Source: Texcoconibacillus texcoconensis (GTDB lineage: Bacteria; Bacillota; Bacilli; Bacillales; Salisediminibacteriaceae). Taken from it: DNA of 64,000 nucleotides. A program made the translations under genes and the position numbers. This document shows positions 7,925-16,423 of the stretch, one piece after another. Location: assembly GCF_014202575.1 (NCBI RefSeq), contig NZ_JACHHB010000014.1, forward strand, positions 1-64,000. Reading direction: 5' to 3'. Each line of letters begins with the position of its first letter. The first letter of the stretch is position 1. The notes below the pieces were generated by a model. It had not been told where the DNA came from, did no database searches, and was given only the letters and a program-made list of their open reading frames with translations.

Positions 7925-8812
7925 TTATTGTGGTGCTTTTTGTGTTTCGAGTATTTGTTCTAAGTATTCGAGGACGTCGCGGCTTAGGTCTTCGCGTTCT
8001 AGGGCGAAGTCGACGGTGGCTTTTACGAAGCCGAATTTGTCGCCGACGTCGTAACGTTTGCCAGAAAACTCATAGGCAAGAACGGCTTGCTTTTTGTTCA
8101 ACTCCTTAATCGCATCAGTGAGCTGGACTTCATTGCCGGCACCTGGTGGGAGGAGCTTCAAAATGTCAAAGATCTCTGGACGCAATACGTAACGGCCCAT
8201 GATTGCATAGTTCGATGGTGCGTCCTCTTGTGTTGGCTTTTCCACAAGGCCATCGACGTGAATGACTCCTGGCTCGACTTGCCCTGCTTTCGGTGCGACA
8301 ATCCCGTACTTGGACACATCCTCATCAGGGACAGGTTGGACACCGACGACTGACGTATGATGGCGTTCAAACGTATCGATAATCTGCTTCAAACAAGGCT
8401 TTTCAGCCGATACGATGTCATCCCCAAGTAAAACCGCAAACGGCTCATCGCCGATGAAACGACTCGCGACACTAATGGCGTGCCCCAGCCCTTTCGGCTC
8501 CTTCTGACGGATGTAATGAATGTTCGCCATATTCGTGATCTCTTGAACCTCATCAAGTATATCCCACTTGTCTTTTTTAATGAGCGTCTCCTCAAGCTCA
8601 TACGACTTATCAAAATGATCCTCAATCGCACGCTTGCCACGGCCACTGACAATAATGATATCCTCAATCCCTGCCTCGACAGCTTCCTCGACGATATACT
8701 GAATCGTCGGCTTATCCACAATCGGTAGCATCTCCTTCGGCTGTGCCTTCGACGCCGGTAAAAACCGCGTCCCTAACCCCGCTGCTGGAATAATTGCCTT
8801 ACGTACCTTCAT
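7925..8812 (-). CDS. galU: UTP-glucose-1-phosphate uridylyltransferase
   Basis: The 295-residue enzyme makes UDP-glucose from UTP and glucose-1-phosphate (GalU/GtaB family). The nucleotide-binding motif [18 protein letters not shown] lies at about residues 12-29, with LGDDIV, GLVEKP and [14 protein letters not shown] following as expected. The length is normal for the family. It lies upstream of ugd on the same strand, so this pair supplies UDP-glucose and UDP-glucuronate. No second copy accompanies the second ugd. Confidence 0.95.
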   Translation of the reverse strand: MKVRKAIIPAAGLGTRFLPASKAQPKEMLPIVDKPTIQYIVEEAVEAGIEDIIIVSGRGKRAIEDHFDKSYELEETLIKKDKWDILDEVQEITNMANIHYIRQKEPKGLGHAISVASRFIGDEPFAVLLGDDIVSAEKPCLKQIIDTFERHHTSVVGVQPVPDEDVSKYGIVAPKAGQVEPGVIHVDGLVEKPTQEDAPSNYAIMGRYVLRPEIFDILKLLPPGAGNEVQLTDAIKELNKKQAVLAYEFSGKRYDVGDKFGFVKATVDFALEREDLSRDVLEYLEQILETQKAPQ

Positions 8813-8885
8813 AGTAAAATCCCCCTTTGATAGATTGAATCAATTTCATCATTAAAAATAAGATGTTTAACTCCGGATAATGAAT

Positions 8886-9019
8886 GTGGCCTTCACTTCA
8901 GACGGACGCTTTCCCGAGGGCTTGTCTTCAGCTAACTTTTGCGATGGACTTGCCTCGCAAAAGTGGATCTTCAGACTGCGCTTGATCCTTTGGGAGTCGC
9001 CGTCTTACGTTTCAGCCAC
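8886..9019. repeat. structured dispersed repeat with inverted ends
   Basis: GTGGC at the left and GCCAC at the right bracket a sequence with internal pairs ACTTTTGCGA / TCGCAAAAGT and CAGACGG / CGTCT. Phrases such as GGACGCTTTCCCGAGGGC and CAGACTGCGCTTGATCC are familiar from intergenic repeats of Bacillaceae. It occupies the gap upstream of galU, where no gene is seen. Confidence 0.6.
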
Positions 9020-9241
9020 TTTTCATCATCCGTACATTAAATAGAAATTTAATAGAAATTATTCGTTTTATTGCTCATAAAACTTCATTATGAAATTGAT
9101 TCGCTTAAAAACCTTTTATTCTTCTTACTAGATTGTTGTCTTAAAGTCTTGGTCATATGTGTTTAAAAGCAACAATCTTTTAGAAAACAGCTATACAAAA
9201 AGGCCTCCCGAATAGAGGGAAGCCGATGTTTAAACAAATGT

Positions 9242-9742
9242 TTAGTTGTGGAAATCAGGATGTTTTCGTAACTTTTTTAACGTTTGTTTGCGCCAGCCTT
9301 TGACCCGTTCTACATCGACACCGAGACGAGAGGCGATGTCGCGTGGGTGGTGGCCGTAAATACAAGCTTCGCGAAGCCAACTGCGCTCGCGCGCTGTGAG
9401 ATTTGCTCTTTCGATCCAATCTTCTAGAATGATGCGCTCTTCTTCTGTCACCGCTGGGGCGACTTCACTTAATACGACAGGTTCAGTTGCGACGTAGCGC
9501 TCACTTAACAAACTTTGCTTTGTCAGTTCATTTTTGATTTTCCCGTGCACATAGCTTTTTGCATAGGCCGCAAATGACCCATGATTAGGGTCAAAATTGC
9601 ACCACGCTTCATACAAAGCGATGCGCCCGAGTTGAATAAACTCATCGGGGTCGCTATGCAAGTTCCATTTCTTGACGAGTGACTTCACTAACGGCATGTA
9701 CGCTTCACAAACTTCCTCAAAAATCTCATTTTGGTGTTCCAA
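9242..9742 (-). CDS. sigma-70 family RNA polymerase sigma factor, copy 1
   Basis: The protein has 166 residues and starts at TTG (9742) behind AGGAG; the homologous TTG is used by copy 2. Region 2 is at about residues 8-75 (YMPLVKSLVKKW, DEFIQLGRIALYEAWCNFD, YAKSYVHGKI). Region 4 with a helix-turn-helix is at about 108-160 (LTARERSWLREA, HPRDIASRLGVDVERVKGW). It is short, with no region 1 or 3, similar to alternative sigma factors such as SigH/ComX-like or SigO-like proteins. It is divergent from a comK gene, an arrangement present again at 16.4-18.1 kb, which suggests a joint regulatory role. No anti-sigma gene is seen. Confidence 0.88.
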   Translation of the reverse strand: MEHQNEIFEEVCEAYMPLVKSLVKKWNLHSDPDEFIQLGRIALYEAWCNFDPNHGSFAAYAKSYVHGKIKNELTKQSLLSERYVATEPVVLSEVAPAVTEEERIILEDWIERANLTARERSWLREACIYGHHPRDIASRLGVDVERVKGWRKQTLKKLRKHPDFHN

Positions 9743-9747
9743 GGGAT

Positions 9748-9810
9748 GGCTCCTACTTGGAAGCGCGCTTCCTGGTTATTCCGCGGTAACTACAGTGTAT
9801 AGCGCGGAAT
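9748..9810 (-). promoter_or_regulatory. leader of sigma factor copy 1 with two palindromes, conserved in copy 2
   Basis: Upstream of the AGTAGGAGCC ribosome binding site lies GGAAGCGCGCTTCC (9759-9772, perfect palindrome). Further upstream lies an inverted repeat ATTCCGCG ... CGCGGAAT (9778-9810) enclosing TATACACTGTAG. The same block occurs upstream of copy 2, while sequences beyond it differ. It could hold the promoter, a protein-binding site or a leader hairpin. Confidence 0.6.
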
Positions 9811-9954
9811 GAAATGGAGCGAAATGAGAAAAAGTCGTTTTGTCTAGGAGATTGGATTTCTATCTATTAGAGGTTCAAGCCAGACAACCTCATCATAGAA
9901 ACACAATCATTAGAAATTATAAACCTCAGATTATTCACTAATTGTTCATAAACA

Positions 9955-10010
9955 TTACAAAAATGTCATTTATTTTTGGTACTTCCGTAACAAATCATTG
10001 GTATGATATA
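9955..10010 (+). promoter_or_regulatory. candidate comK promoter with AT box
   Basis: The stretch AAAAATGTCATTTATTTTT (from about 9959) resembles a ComK box (AAAA-N5-TTTT) with one mismatch. GTATGATATAAG at 10000-10011 is a plausible -10 region. If correct, comK would be autoregulated as in Bacillus subtilis. No clear -35 was found. Confidence 0.35.
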
Positions 10011-10154
10011 AGAGGCTGCGTTTTTTCATCCTTGCATATACTCTGTTTTGCCTAAACATCACGTTTCCACATAAAACTGACGATTGAACTCTTAAATACG
10101 AATTTAATCGTTAGCCTCTGTATGTTACATCATCAAACAAAGGAGTGGAAGAAA

Positions 10155-10625
10155 GTGAAAGAAAATCAGGTATTAGAAAGTTATGTGATTAACAAGGAAA
10201 CAATGGCATTATTACCTGCAAGGGAAATTGATTATGACACCATTGTGATCGAAAAACATCAGAAGCTATTTGTTAAAGAAACACCGATAAACATCATCGA
10301 AACCGCTTGTAAAGAAGCTGCCTCTACATATGAAGGTAGGCGGATCGCAACAACTGAACGAACAGGCATTCAAAAAAGAGTACCAATTCCGATCAACCGA
10401 TTTGAAAACATTTATGCATTTCCTACTCATTCGCCAACCAATTTTGAGTGTAAGTGGATTTTTCTTTCACATATCCGCTCATCAGAACCTCATGTAAAGT
10501 CAACGAAACAAACTAGTTTAACCTTTCATAACAATCACGAAATCACATTGCCCGTCTCACCAACGACAATTGAACGACAAATCCATCGCACAGCTTACTG
10601 TGCCGTCTGCTTCTCACCACGGTAG
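10155..10625 (+). CDS. comK: ComK-like competence transcription factor, copy 1
   Basis: I chose the GTG at 10155, nine bases behind AGGAG; an upstream in-frame ATG at 10122 lacks a site. The 156-residue product aligns by eye with ComK: LESYVINKETMALLP at the start, STYEGRRIATTERTG in the middle, then NIYAFPTHSP and a Cys-Lys-Trp motif. ComK activates DNA-uptake genes by binding paired AT boxes. Both copies here stop shortly after the HRTAY/HRTSY motif, so the C-terminal tail of about 30-40 residues present in B. subtilis ComK is missing. It is divergent from the sigma factor. Confidence 0.82.
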   Translation: MKENQVLESYVINKETMALLPAREIDYDTIVIEKHQKLFVKETPINIIETACKEAASTYEGRRIATTERTGIQKRVPIPINRFENIYAFPTHSPTNFECKWIFLSHIRSSEPHVKSTKQTSLTFHNNHEITLPVSPTTIERQIHRTAYCAVCFSPR

Positions 10626-10691
10626 AATGAATTACATATCGTGATGAATTAGATGGATTTGAGTGATACATAACACGAAGGCCAAACAACA

Positions 10692-10804
10692 GACATTGTC
10701 TTATCACCTTTTCAAACAATGAAAAAAATCACCCTCGACGTTTCATCAAGCGTGATTGAAAAACAAGTGCACCGGACTTCTTGTTGTATTTGACGGTTTT
10801 GCAT
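10692..10804 (+). pseudogene. relic of comK 3' end
   Basis: This stretch matches the 3' part of comK copy 2 (about 17975-18085) with blocks such as ATCACCCTCGACGTTTCA and AGCGTGATTGAAAAACAA. An extra A shifts the frame and the Trp codon of the final block has become TGA. It resembles copy 2 more than the adjacent copy 1, so it is a remnant of a second comK-like gene. Confidence 0.75.
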
Positions 10805-10906
10805 TCAATAATGAGGTTATTATAAGATATATAGTGAAACAATTCACAGCATTTCTTTCAGGAACATGAATTAGCCTTTAATAGCTAATGTTGTTCAAAT
10901 ATGCAA

Positions 10907-10973
10907 CGGGGTAGATCTCGTGTACCTCTTTGATGATTTCAGTAAATACACGAGATCTGCCCCGCCCTTTTTT
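10907..10973 (+). terminator. intrinsic terminator after the comK relic
   Basis: CGGGGTAGATCTCGTGT pairs with ACACGAGATCTGCCCCG (one G-T pair), followed by CCC and a run of T. A duplicate lies at 14701-14768. Confidence 0.85.
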
Positions 10974-11057
10974 TACTACTTGAAAGCGGTCGCTCTTTTT
11001 TTAACACTCTCTTACCCTATACATGCCATAATAACAAATTCATTACCCTTGCATTCA

Positions 11058-11113
11058 CGCTTTGTTACACTTTCATTACAAATTTGGCAAACTAAATACG
11101 TCCCCGTGCTTCC
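11058..11113. repeat. REP-like repeat unit
   Basis: The unit reads CACGCTTTGTTACACTTTC, ATTACAAATTTGGCAAAC, then ACGTCCCCGTGCTTCC. This is the standard full unit of the dispersed family and is almost identical to units at 14850 and 51765. The gap 10626-11202 contains only the comK relic, the terminator and this unit. Confidence 0.85.
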
Positions 11114-11202
11114 CTTTTTTTACTGCTTGAAAGCAGTCGCTCTTTTTACAATGTTGGTACAGATTTGAAATTGAAGAACTGTTGTAATGATTCTAGTGAC
11201 TT

Positions 11203-11607
11203 CTATAATTTCTTGCGAATGTGAATTTGCGCATTCGACCGAACTCTTTTTTCATAGACAGACAAACGATTAGATAAATCATCTAATAAGTTTTGTGCTT
11301 GCTCGCTTTCTTTCGGTAGCTTTTCAAACCATTGTTTAAGCTGTTCTTCTGTATGTACACCTGTCTTTCCTTTACCACGAGCATACCTTGATGTGTTCAT
11401 GTTTTGGTAGCCGATAAACTTACTTGGACCGTACATATCAAGCTCAGGAAAGTAGTACCAATGTGTAAATTGCGTCAGCTGCGTCACAATATCTGTTTCA
11501 TTTTCTAAATCCGCATTAAATTGCTGCACGTTTTGTACAACCTGATCGTAAGATGTCACTAACTCTGAGTCGTAATAACTAGGTTCGTAGACTTTTCGAG
11601 CAACCAT
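11203..11607 (-). CDS. hypothetical protein with aromatic-rich centre
   Basis: This 134-residue soluble protein begins behind GGGGAGG at 11607. The central region HWYYFPELDMYGPSKFIGYQ with a following Arg/Gly/Lys stretch resembles a small domain I associate loosely with restriction or HNH-linked proteins, but I cannot name a family. The C-terminal third is predicted helical with many charged residues. It is divergent from a ParB-like gene, sharing an 85-bp intergenic region. Confidence 0.65.
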   Translation of the reverse strand: MVARKVYEPSYYDSELVTSYDQVVQNVQQFNADLENETDIVTQLTQFTHWYYFPELDMYGPSKFIGYQNMNTSRYARGKGKTGVHTEEQLKQWFEKLPKESEQAQNLLDDLSNRLSVYEKRVRSNAQIHIRKKL

Positions 11608-11692
11608 AAGAACCTCCCCTTCCTTCTAAAATAAACTAGAATAAGACAATCCCGGAGTTTCATAGTCCTTTCATGAAGGGGGCTAAAACACC

Positions 11693-12499
11693 ATGACTCA
11701 AGAACTTCATTTAATGTATATTCGCCCTGAGGACATTGATACGTTTTACCATGATCCCGTTTCTGAACAAACAGCCCGTAAACGCGTACGATCTCTGAAC
11801 AACATTGCTTACAGAAATTACGAACTCGTGGTTGAAAGACTAAGTTTTCAGCATTATGTGTTAATCGAAGGCTTTGAAAAGTATTCAGCTCTTATACAGT
11901 TACAACCGGATCAACCCGTCTTTTGCCATGTCATCGATACATCAAATGAAAGAGAACGACTGATTCGAATATTAAACAAAGTCATTACATTCGAAAAAAC
12001 ATCGTGGTTCTTCCGACATACACATATAAAAAAGCTCATGACCGTCTATCATATGTCAACAAAAGACATTGCTTCGGCCATTAACCAACCAGAATCAACG
12101 GTTAAGAATTTTCTTTGGCGTGAGGGTATTCCCGAATATATCCAAACACTAGCTAAGCGTAATCAGGCATCTATGACGCTTTTAAATGATATTGCCCGAT
12201 CAAGAGTCTTATATGATTCAATGAGAATCCACTTGTTTGAACGAGCTGTGCTTCCAAAAAAGGACCGTCGACGCTTAAAAGAAAGACACTTCGAACACGT
12301 GAAGCTCTTCTGCAAAAACTTTTCACTAAAAGAATCAGAAATCAATGATCAAACGTTTATATCTTCATTAACTGAATCTTTGATAGCAGGTGATGATCAG
12401 CTCATTTTCTGGTGGCGCCATTTATTACGTCGCTTACGCGGAAGGAGTGTCCGTCGTGTTTACTTGAAGCACTGGGATAAGAAGCCCTATAAAAATTAA
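11693..12499 (+). CDS. ParB-like protein, diverged
   Basis: The 268-residue protein starts at ATG 11693 behind GAAGGGGG. Residues about 45-130 resemble a ParB N-domain (VLIEGFEKYSALIQLQPDQP, then a helix-turn-helix with YHMSTKDIASAINQPESTVK). The typical GxRRxxA/ERxR boxes are not well kept. The rest is basic and helical (RRLRGRSVRRVYLKHWDKK). ParB-fold proteins bind DNA and CTP and some act as regulators or nucleases. No ParA gene is nearby, so chromosome partitioning is unlikely. Confidence 0.6.
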   Translation: MTQELHLMYIRPEDIDTFYHDPVSEQTARKRVRSLNNIAYRNYELVVERLSFQHYVLIEGFEKYSALIQLQPDQPVFCHVIDTSNERERLIRILNKVITFEKTSWFFRHTHIKKLMTVYHMSTKDIASAINQPESTVKNFLWREGIPEYIQTLAKRNQASMTLLNDIARSRVLYDSMRIHLFERAVLPKKDRRRLKERHFEHVKLFCKNFSLKESEINDQTFISSLTESLIAGDDQLIFWWRHLLRRLRGRSVRRVYLKHWDKKPYKN

Positions 12500-12519
12500 C
12501 ATTCACCATTTCTAACAAA

Positions 12520-12655
12520 TTCAAGTTTATTACAATTTGATTTCAAATTCAGCAAACTAGATACGTCCCCGTGCTTCTAAGTCCCGATATTGCAGTCAGG
12601 GTTGTTACACTTTTTTACGAATTTGGCAAACTTGATACGTCTCCGTGCTTCCCAA
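12520..12655. repeat. two REP-like repeat units in tandem
   Basis: Unit one (12521-12578) has ATTACAATTTGATTTCAAAT, GCAAACTAGATACGTCCCCG and TGCTTC. Unit two (12603-12652) has GTTACACTTTTTTACGAATT, TGGCAAACTTGATACGTCTC and CGTGCTTCC. Both have the same orientation as the unit at 11058. They fill the gap after the ParB-like gene. Confidence 0.8.
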
Positions 12656-12746
12656 TGATAAAAAGATGAACTAATCAACATTCCACATCAAAAACCATGT
12701 GACCCTTTTTTGTTAAGGGAAGGTAATGGTAACACTTTGACTATCG

Positions 12747-13214
12747 TTAAACTTCCTGACCTTCTTCAACGTTTGTAAATACTTTGTCCGGGAAGGAATT
12801 GTGGCGAATTGTTTTCCCCAGTTCTCCCAAACTTCCCGTGACATGCATGGAACCTCCAGGCGGTACTTCTACATTGATTACTTGTCTTTCTGTAGACGTC
12901 AATTCAACGAGGTTGGAAAACTCTTGGAAGTCTAATGCACATACCGTTTCCTCACCGCAAACTAAACATAAAAATACTCGGGCAGGTGCATTAATGTCAC
13001 TTTGAATCGCTTCGAGTGTATGACTTTCAAATTGAAACGTCCAAGGGGAAGACTCACTCGATGCATATTTTACAAATAAACGCGTATCATGATTGACCAA
13101 ATAATGTCCGTATAACTTATCAACTTTATTCAACGCTTTAAATGATTGGTGTTCTGAAATTTGGGTGAGTACGGCACCATGATACATTTGCTGTTTTTTT
13201 ATATGCATTTTCAT
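12747..13214 (-). CDS. conserved hypothetical protein (paralogue of the gene at 1358)
   Basis: Started at the ATG at 13214, the protein has 155 residues, equal to its paralogue. The LCLVCGEETVCAL motif and C-terminal VTGSLGELGKTIRHNSFPDK block are shared. The gene stands alone here; the coupled second gene seen near 1 kb is absent. A ParB-like gene on the same strand lies just upstream with a 95-bp gap. Confidence 0.8.
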   Translation of the reverse strand: MKMHIKKQQMYHGAVLTQISEHQSFKALNKVDKLYGHYLVNHDTRLFVKYASSESSPWTFQFESHTLEAIQSDINAPARVFLCLVCGEETVCALDFQEFSNLVELTSTERQVINVEVPPGGSMHVTGSLGELGKTIRHNSFPDKVFTNVEEGQEV

Positions 13215-13309
13215 CACCATCCTTATTGGAGCTTTTCATAACATTATAGATTTTTTCCTTTGTACAACTTCATTTTTGTTTATCCATGTCAAATGATTGT
13301 AAAAGGAGA

Positions 13310-14269
13310 TTAATGTTCTAAATTTTGGTCATCTTCATTTTCTTGATCATCATATTTTTCGTCCTTGGGGAACCCATCCCATTTAATGGGTGGATTTAAG
13401 TAAAGTATCAATTTCTGAAATGATTTAGTTAGTTTTTCTTTTTGATCTTTTGATAAATAGTTCACATAATAATTATTTTTGAATAATTTCTCTATTCTTG
13501 TTATAAAATCCAACGTTAAGTTATGCATAAAGGTATGACTTCTTCTGCTGTAACCAGCAAGCAAACTATTTTCATTTACAATTTCCTTCACTACATCATA
13601 ATCAGTCGATTTCCGTTCAACGATTTGGTCAATACAAGGTTTTCGGTCGTTCTCTGGTATATACTGAAAAGCTTCTTCTTTTGTAGCTTTTTTGATATGA
13701 TCGACGGTATTTTTGTTGATATTTCTTGCTATATATTCGTCAGCAATATCATTTTTGTGTTCTTCATTTAGCTTCAAATGATGAATAACAGTAAACCCAT
13801 GTCGTCCTGCACCAGTTTTTTCACCTCTTCTAATCCAGTCCGGATTAACACCCCTTCCACTCGCATGCCTTCTTATCGTTTCTGTTTTAACATTACATAA
13901 CCTCGCAATTACTTCCTCATCATAACGGTTATTTTCTAATAAACGATTTATCATTTTTTCTAATTCGTATCCAGTTCTTTTTTTATTGTGTAACTCTACA
14001 CCGAGCCTCTTAACAATTCTTTCTTCTTCTGAAGACAGTTCCTCTACAATACAATCGGCATCTATTCTTTCAAGAAATTCTAGAGCAAAATAGCGACGGT
14101 ATCCATCCACCAGTATATATTGGCTTTCATTTACTTGCTCAACTATTAAAGGTTGGATTAACCCTTTCCTATTGATACTTAATTCTAAACTTAAATCCTT
14201 CTCTCTTTTACGGTAACTCGTCTCTAACTTTATCTGGGATAATTTAATTGTCTTTGTTTGTATTTTCAT
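13310..14269 (-). CDS. ParB/Spo0J-family DNA-binding protein
   Basis: The 319-residue protein has a clear ParB N-domain at about residues 8-95: LSQIKLETSYRKREKDLSL, INRKGLIQPLIVEQ, ILVDGYRRYFALEFL. A helix-turn-helix region follows (YDEEVIARLCNVKTETIRRH). The C-terminal half is charged and does not resemble the Spo0J dimer domain. No parA or parS is visible, so it is more likely an accessory regulator from a mobile or plasmid source than a partition protein. Confidence 0.8.
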   Translation of the reverse strand: MKIQTKTIKLSQIKLETSYRKREKDLSLELSINRKGLIQPLIVEQVNESQYILVDGYRRYFALEFLERIDADCIVEELSSEEERIVKRLGVELHNKKRTGYELEKMINRLLENNRYDEEVIARLCNVKTETIRRHASGRGVNPDWIRRGEKTGAGRHGFTVIHHLKLNEEHKNDIADEYIARNINKNTVDHIKKATKEEAFQYIPENDRKPCIDQIVERKSTDYDVVKEIVNENSLLAGYSRRSHTFMHNLTLDFITRIEKLFKNNYYVNYLSKDQKEKLTKSFQKLILYLNPPIKWDGFPKDEKYDDQENEDDQNLEH

Positions 14270-14473
14270 GTTGAATCACCCATTTTCCATTTTTTTAAAT
14301 GGGTATTCTACGCATAAATCGTCCTATTACAATAATTTACAAAAAGTTTAAGAAGACGACCTGTTATTGTAGAGGAAAAAGTAAAAAAGAAGCCTTTGTT
14401 CAACACTTCTTCTACAGGCTTCTTTAAGAATATTTATCATCAATAAGCGCTTTTTAAATTTCCCTCCCTCTTC

Positions 14474-14538
14474 TTTACAATTTCATTACAAATTTCGCCA
14501 ACACGAACCGTCCCTTTGCTTCTCACCCCCGTGCTTCT
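14474..14538. repeat. REP-like unit joined directly to a comK relic
   Basis: The unit reads TTTACAATTTCATTACAAAT, TTCGCC, AACACGAACCGTCCCTTTGC, TTCTCACCCCCGTGCTTCT. Its right edge is fused to CATCAAGCGTGATTG of the comK relic, which marks the exact left border of a duplicated segment. Confidence 0.75.
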
Positions 14539-14600
14539 CATCAAGCGTGATTGAAAAACAAGTGCACCGGACTTCTTGTTGTATTTGACGGTTTTGCATT
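14538..14600 (+). pseudogene. second relic of comK 3' end
   Basis: It matches 10747-10804 almost base for base, including the TGA in place of the Trp codon, but begins abruptly at the neighbouring REP-like unit. It is part of a roughly 370-bp duplication (10747-11115 and 14538-14910) that carries relic, terminator and REP-like unit. Confidence 0.75.
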
Positions 14601-14700
14601 CAATGATGAGGTTGTTATAATATATAGTGAAATAATTCACAGCATTTCTTTTCAGGAACATGAATTAGCCTTTAATATCTCATGTTGTTCAAGGATGCAA

Positions 14701-14768
14701 CGGGGCAGATCTCGTGTACCTCTTTGATGATTTTAGTAAACACACGAGATCTGCCCCGCCCTTTTTTT
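14701..14768 (+). terminator. intrinsic terminator, duplicate of the one at 10907
   Basis: CGGGGCAGATCTCGTGT and ACACGAGATCTGCCCCG pair perfectly over 17 bp and are followed by CCCTTTTTTT. Confidence 0.85.
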
Positions 14769-14849
14769 ACTACTTGAAAGCGGTCGCTCTTTTTTTAACA
14801 CTCTCTTACCCTATACATGCCATAATAACAAATTCATTACCCTTGCATT

Positions 14850-14910
14850 CACGCTTTGTTACACTTTCATTACAAATTTAGCAAACTAAATACGTCCCCG
14901 TGCTTCCCCC
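14850..14910. repeat. REP-like repeat unit
   Basis: Full unit CACGCTTTGTTACACTTTC ... ATTACAAATTTAGCAAAC ... ACGTCCCCGTGCTTCC, the right border of the duplicated segment. Confidence 0.85.
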
Positions 14911-14925
14911 AGGTTCCACCTCACG

Positions 14926-15029
14926 GTGGAACTGAAACCTTTGTCACTGAAGCACGAGGTCCGTCCCTGTGGTTTCGGGTGGAACTGAAACCTTTGTCAC
15001 TGAAGCACAAGGTCCGTCCCTGTGGTTTG
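14926..15029. repeat. tandem pair of a second REP-like variant entering the ugd2 gene
   Basis: Two ~52-bp units read GTGGAACTGAAACCTTTGTC, ACTGAAGCACGAGGTCCG, TCCCTGTGGTTT. The second unit overlaps the last codons of ugd copy 2 and provides its stop codon. Related short copies with GCACGAGGTCCGTC occur at 16438-16470 and around 18240-18262. Confidence 0.8.
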
Positions 15030-16319
15030 GCGGCCGATGGAGTGGTATTGGATGCCTTTTTCGGCTGCTTCAGCTGGGTTGTAGCAATTGCGGCCGTCGA
15101 AGAGGACGGGTTCTTTGAGCCATGCTTTGTATTCTTCTAATGAAACTGCTTGAATGTCGTCCCATTCGGTTAAGATCATGGCAAAATCTGCTGTTTTGCA
15201 TGCTTCTTCTGGGCTATCAGCGTATGCGACTGCACCTGGTAACACCTTTTTCGCGTTTTCGGTGGCGATTGGGTCGTAGCCGATGACGTTGGCGCCTTCA
15301 AGAATAAGTTCTTGTGCAATCGTGATCGACGCGGCTTCGCGCATGTCATCGGTGTTGGGTTTAAAGGCAAGACCGAGTAATGCGACGGTTTTCCCTTGCA
15401 AAGAACCGAAGCGTTCTTTCGCTTTTTCGACTAACAAACGTTTTTGCTTTTCGTTGACGTTCATGACGGCGCGTAATAACTCAAACGGTTGGCCGGCTTG
15501 TTCGGCGAGTTGGACGAGGGCGCTTGTGTCTTTCGGGAAGCACGAGCCACCGTAACCGATGCCTGCGTTGAGAAACTTATTTCCGATGCGCGCATCCATA
15601 CCCATGCCTGCTGTGACGTCTTCAATGTTGGCGCCAAGCTTGTCACATAGATTGGAAATCTCGTTGACGAAACTGATTTTTGTCGCTAAAAATGCGTTTG
15701 AGGCGTACTTAATCATTTCAGCGCTCTGGATGTCGGTTTTATAGATTGGGAGACCAAATGGTACATTGATCTGTTCAATCGTATCGGCCGCGTGTTGTGA
15801 ATTCGCACCGATGACGATGCGATCGCCGTGGAAGGTGTCATGCACAGCAGAACCTTCACGTAAAAATTCAGGGTTGGACACGACGTCAATGTTCACATTT
15901 TCAAACAGGTTCTTTTCAACGAGCTGACGTACGTAATCATTCGTGCCCACCGGGACAGTGCTCTTTGTGACGACGATCGTGTCTCGTTGTACATGACGGC
16001 CGATGCTTTCAGCGACGACTTCGATAAACCGTAAATCAGCTGTACCATCTGCTTTTTCAGGTGTGCCGACGGCAATATAGGCGACTTCCGCTTCGGCAAA
16101 GGCTTCCTCATAGCACTTCGTAAAGTCCAAACGACCTCTTTCAATGTTTGCTTTCATTAAATCCTCGAGCCCTGGTTCATAGATGGGTGATTTTCCTTGC
16201 TTCATTCTTTTGACCTTTTCGATATCAATGTCGATACACGTGACATGATGGCCAATCTCAGAAAGCGCCACACCTGTGACGAGACCGACATACCCTGTGC
16301 CAACAACTGCGATGTTCAT
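14997..16319 (-). CDS. ugd: UDP-glucose 6-dehydrogenase, copy 2
   Basis: The 440-residue enzyme has the same reaction as copy 1 and keeps all motifs: GTGYVGLVTG near the start, the catalytic Cys in GYGGSCFPKDT, and SNPEFLREGSAVHD. It starts behind AGGAGGATGAAAC-type sequence. The body resembles copy 1 closely throughout, but the last ten residues (QTTGTDLVLQ) are translated from the GCACAAGGTCCGTCCCTG repeat. It is followed upstream by a sigma factor gene instead of galU. Whether both copies are active is not decidable; no inactivating change was seen. Confidence 0.93.
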   Translation of the reverse strand: MNIAVVGTGYVGLVTGVALSEIGHHVTCIDIDIEKVKRMKQGKSPIYEPGLEDLMKANIERGRLDFTKCYEEAFAEAEVAYIAVGTPEKADGTADLRFIEVVAESIGRHVQRDTIVVTKSTVPVGTNDYVRQLVEKNLFENVNIDVVSNPEFLREGSAVHDTFHGDRIVIGANSQHAADTIEQINVPFGLPIYKTDIQSAEMIKYASNAFLATKISFVNEISNLCDKLGANIEDVTAGMGMDARIGNKFLNAGIGYGGSCFPKDTSALVQLAEQAGQPFELLRAVMNVNEKQKRLLVEKAKERFGSLQGKTVALLGLAFKPNTDDMREAASITIAQELILEGANVIGYDPIATENAKKVLPGAVAYADSPEEACKTADFAMILTEWDDIQAVSLEEYKAWLKEPVLFDGRNCYNPAEAAEKGIQYHSIGRQTTGTDLVLQ

Positions 16320-16354
16320 TGTTTCATCCTCCTATGTATTTCCGTTTTAGCGTC

Positions 16355-16394
16355 GTCAAGGGTAGGTGCTACCGAAGTAGCACCTACCCTTGAC
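16355..16394. repeat. GGTAGGTGCTAC hairpin, copy 5
   Basis: Arms GTCAAGGGTAGGTGCTAC and GTAGCACCTACCCTTGAC pair over 18 bp around CGAA. It lies between sigma factor copy 2 and ugd copy 2, the same relative position (upstream of ugd) as copy 3. Confidence 0.85.
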
Positions 16395-16423
16395 TGTGTA
16401 CCTTTCGGTCCTTTATTGCGCTC

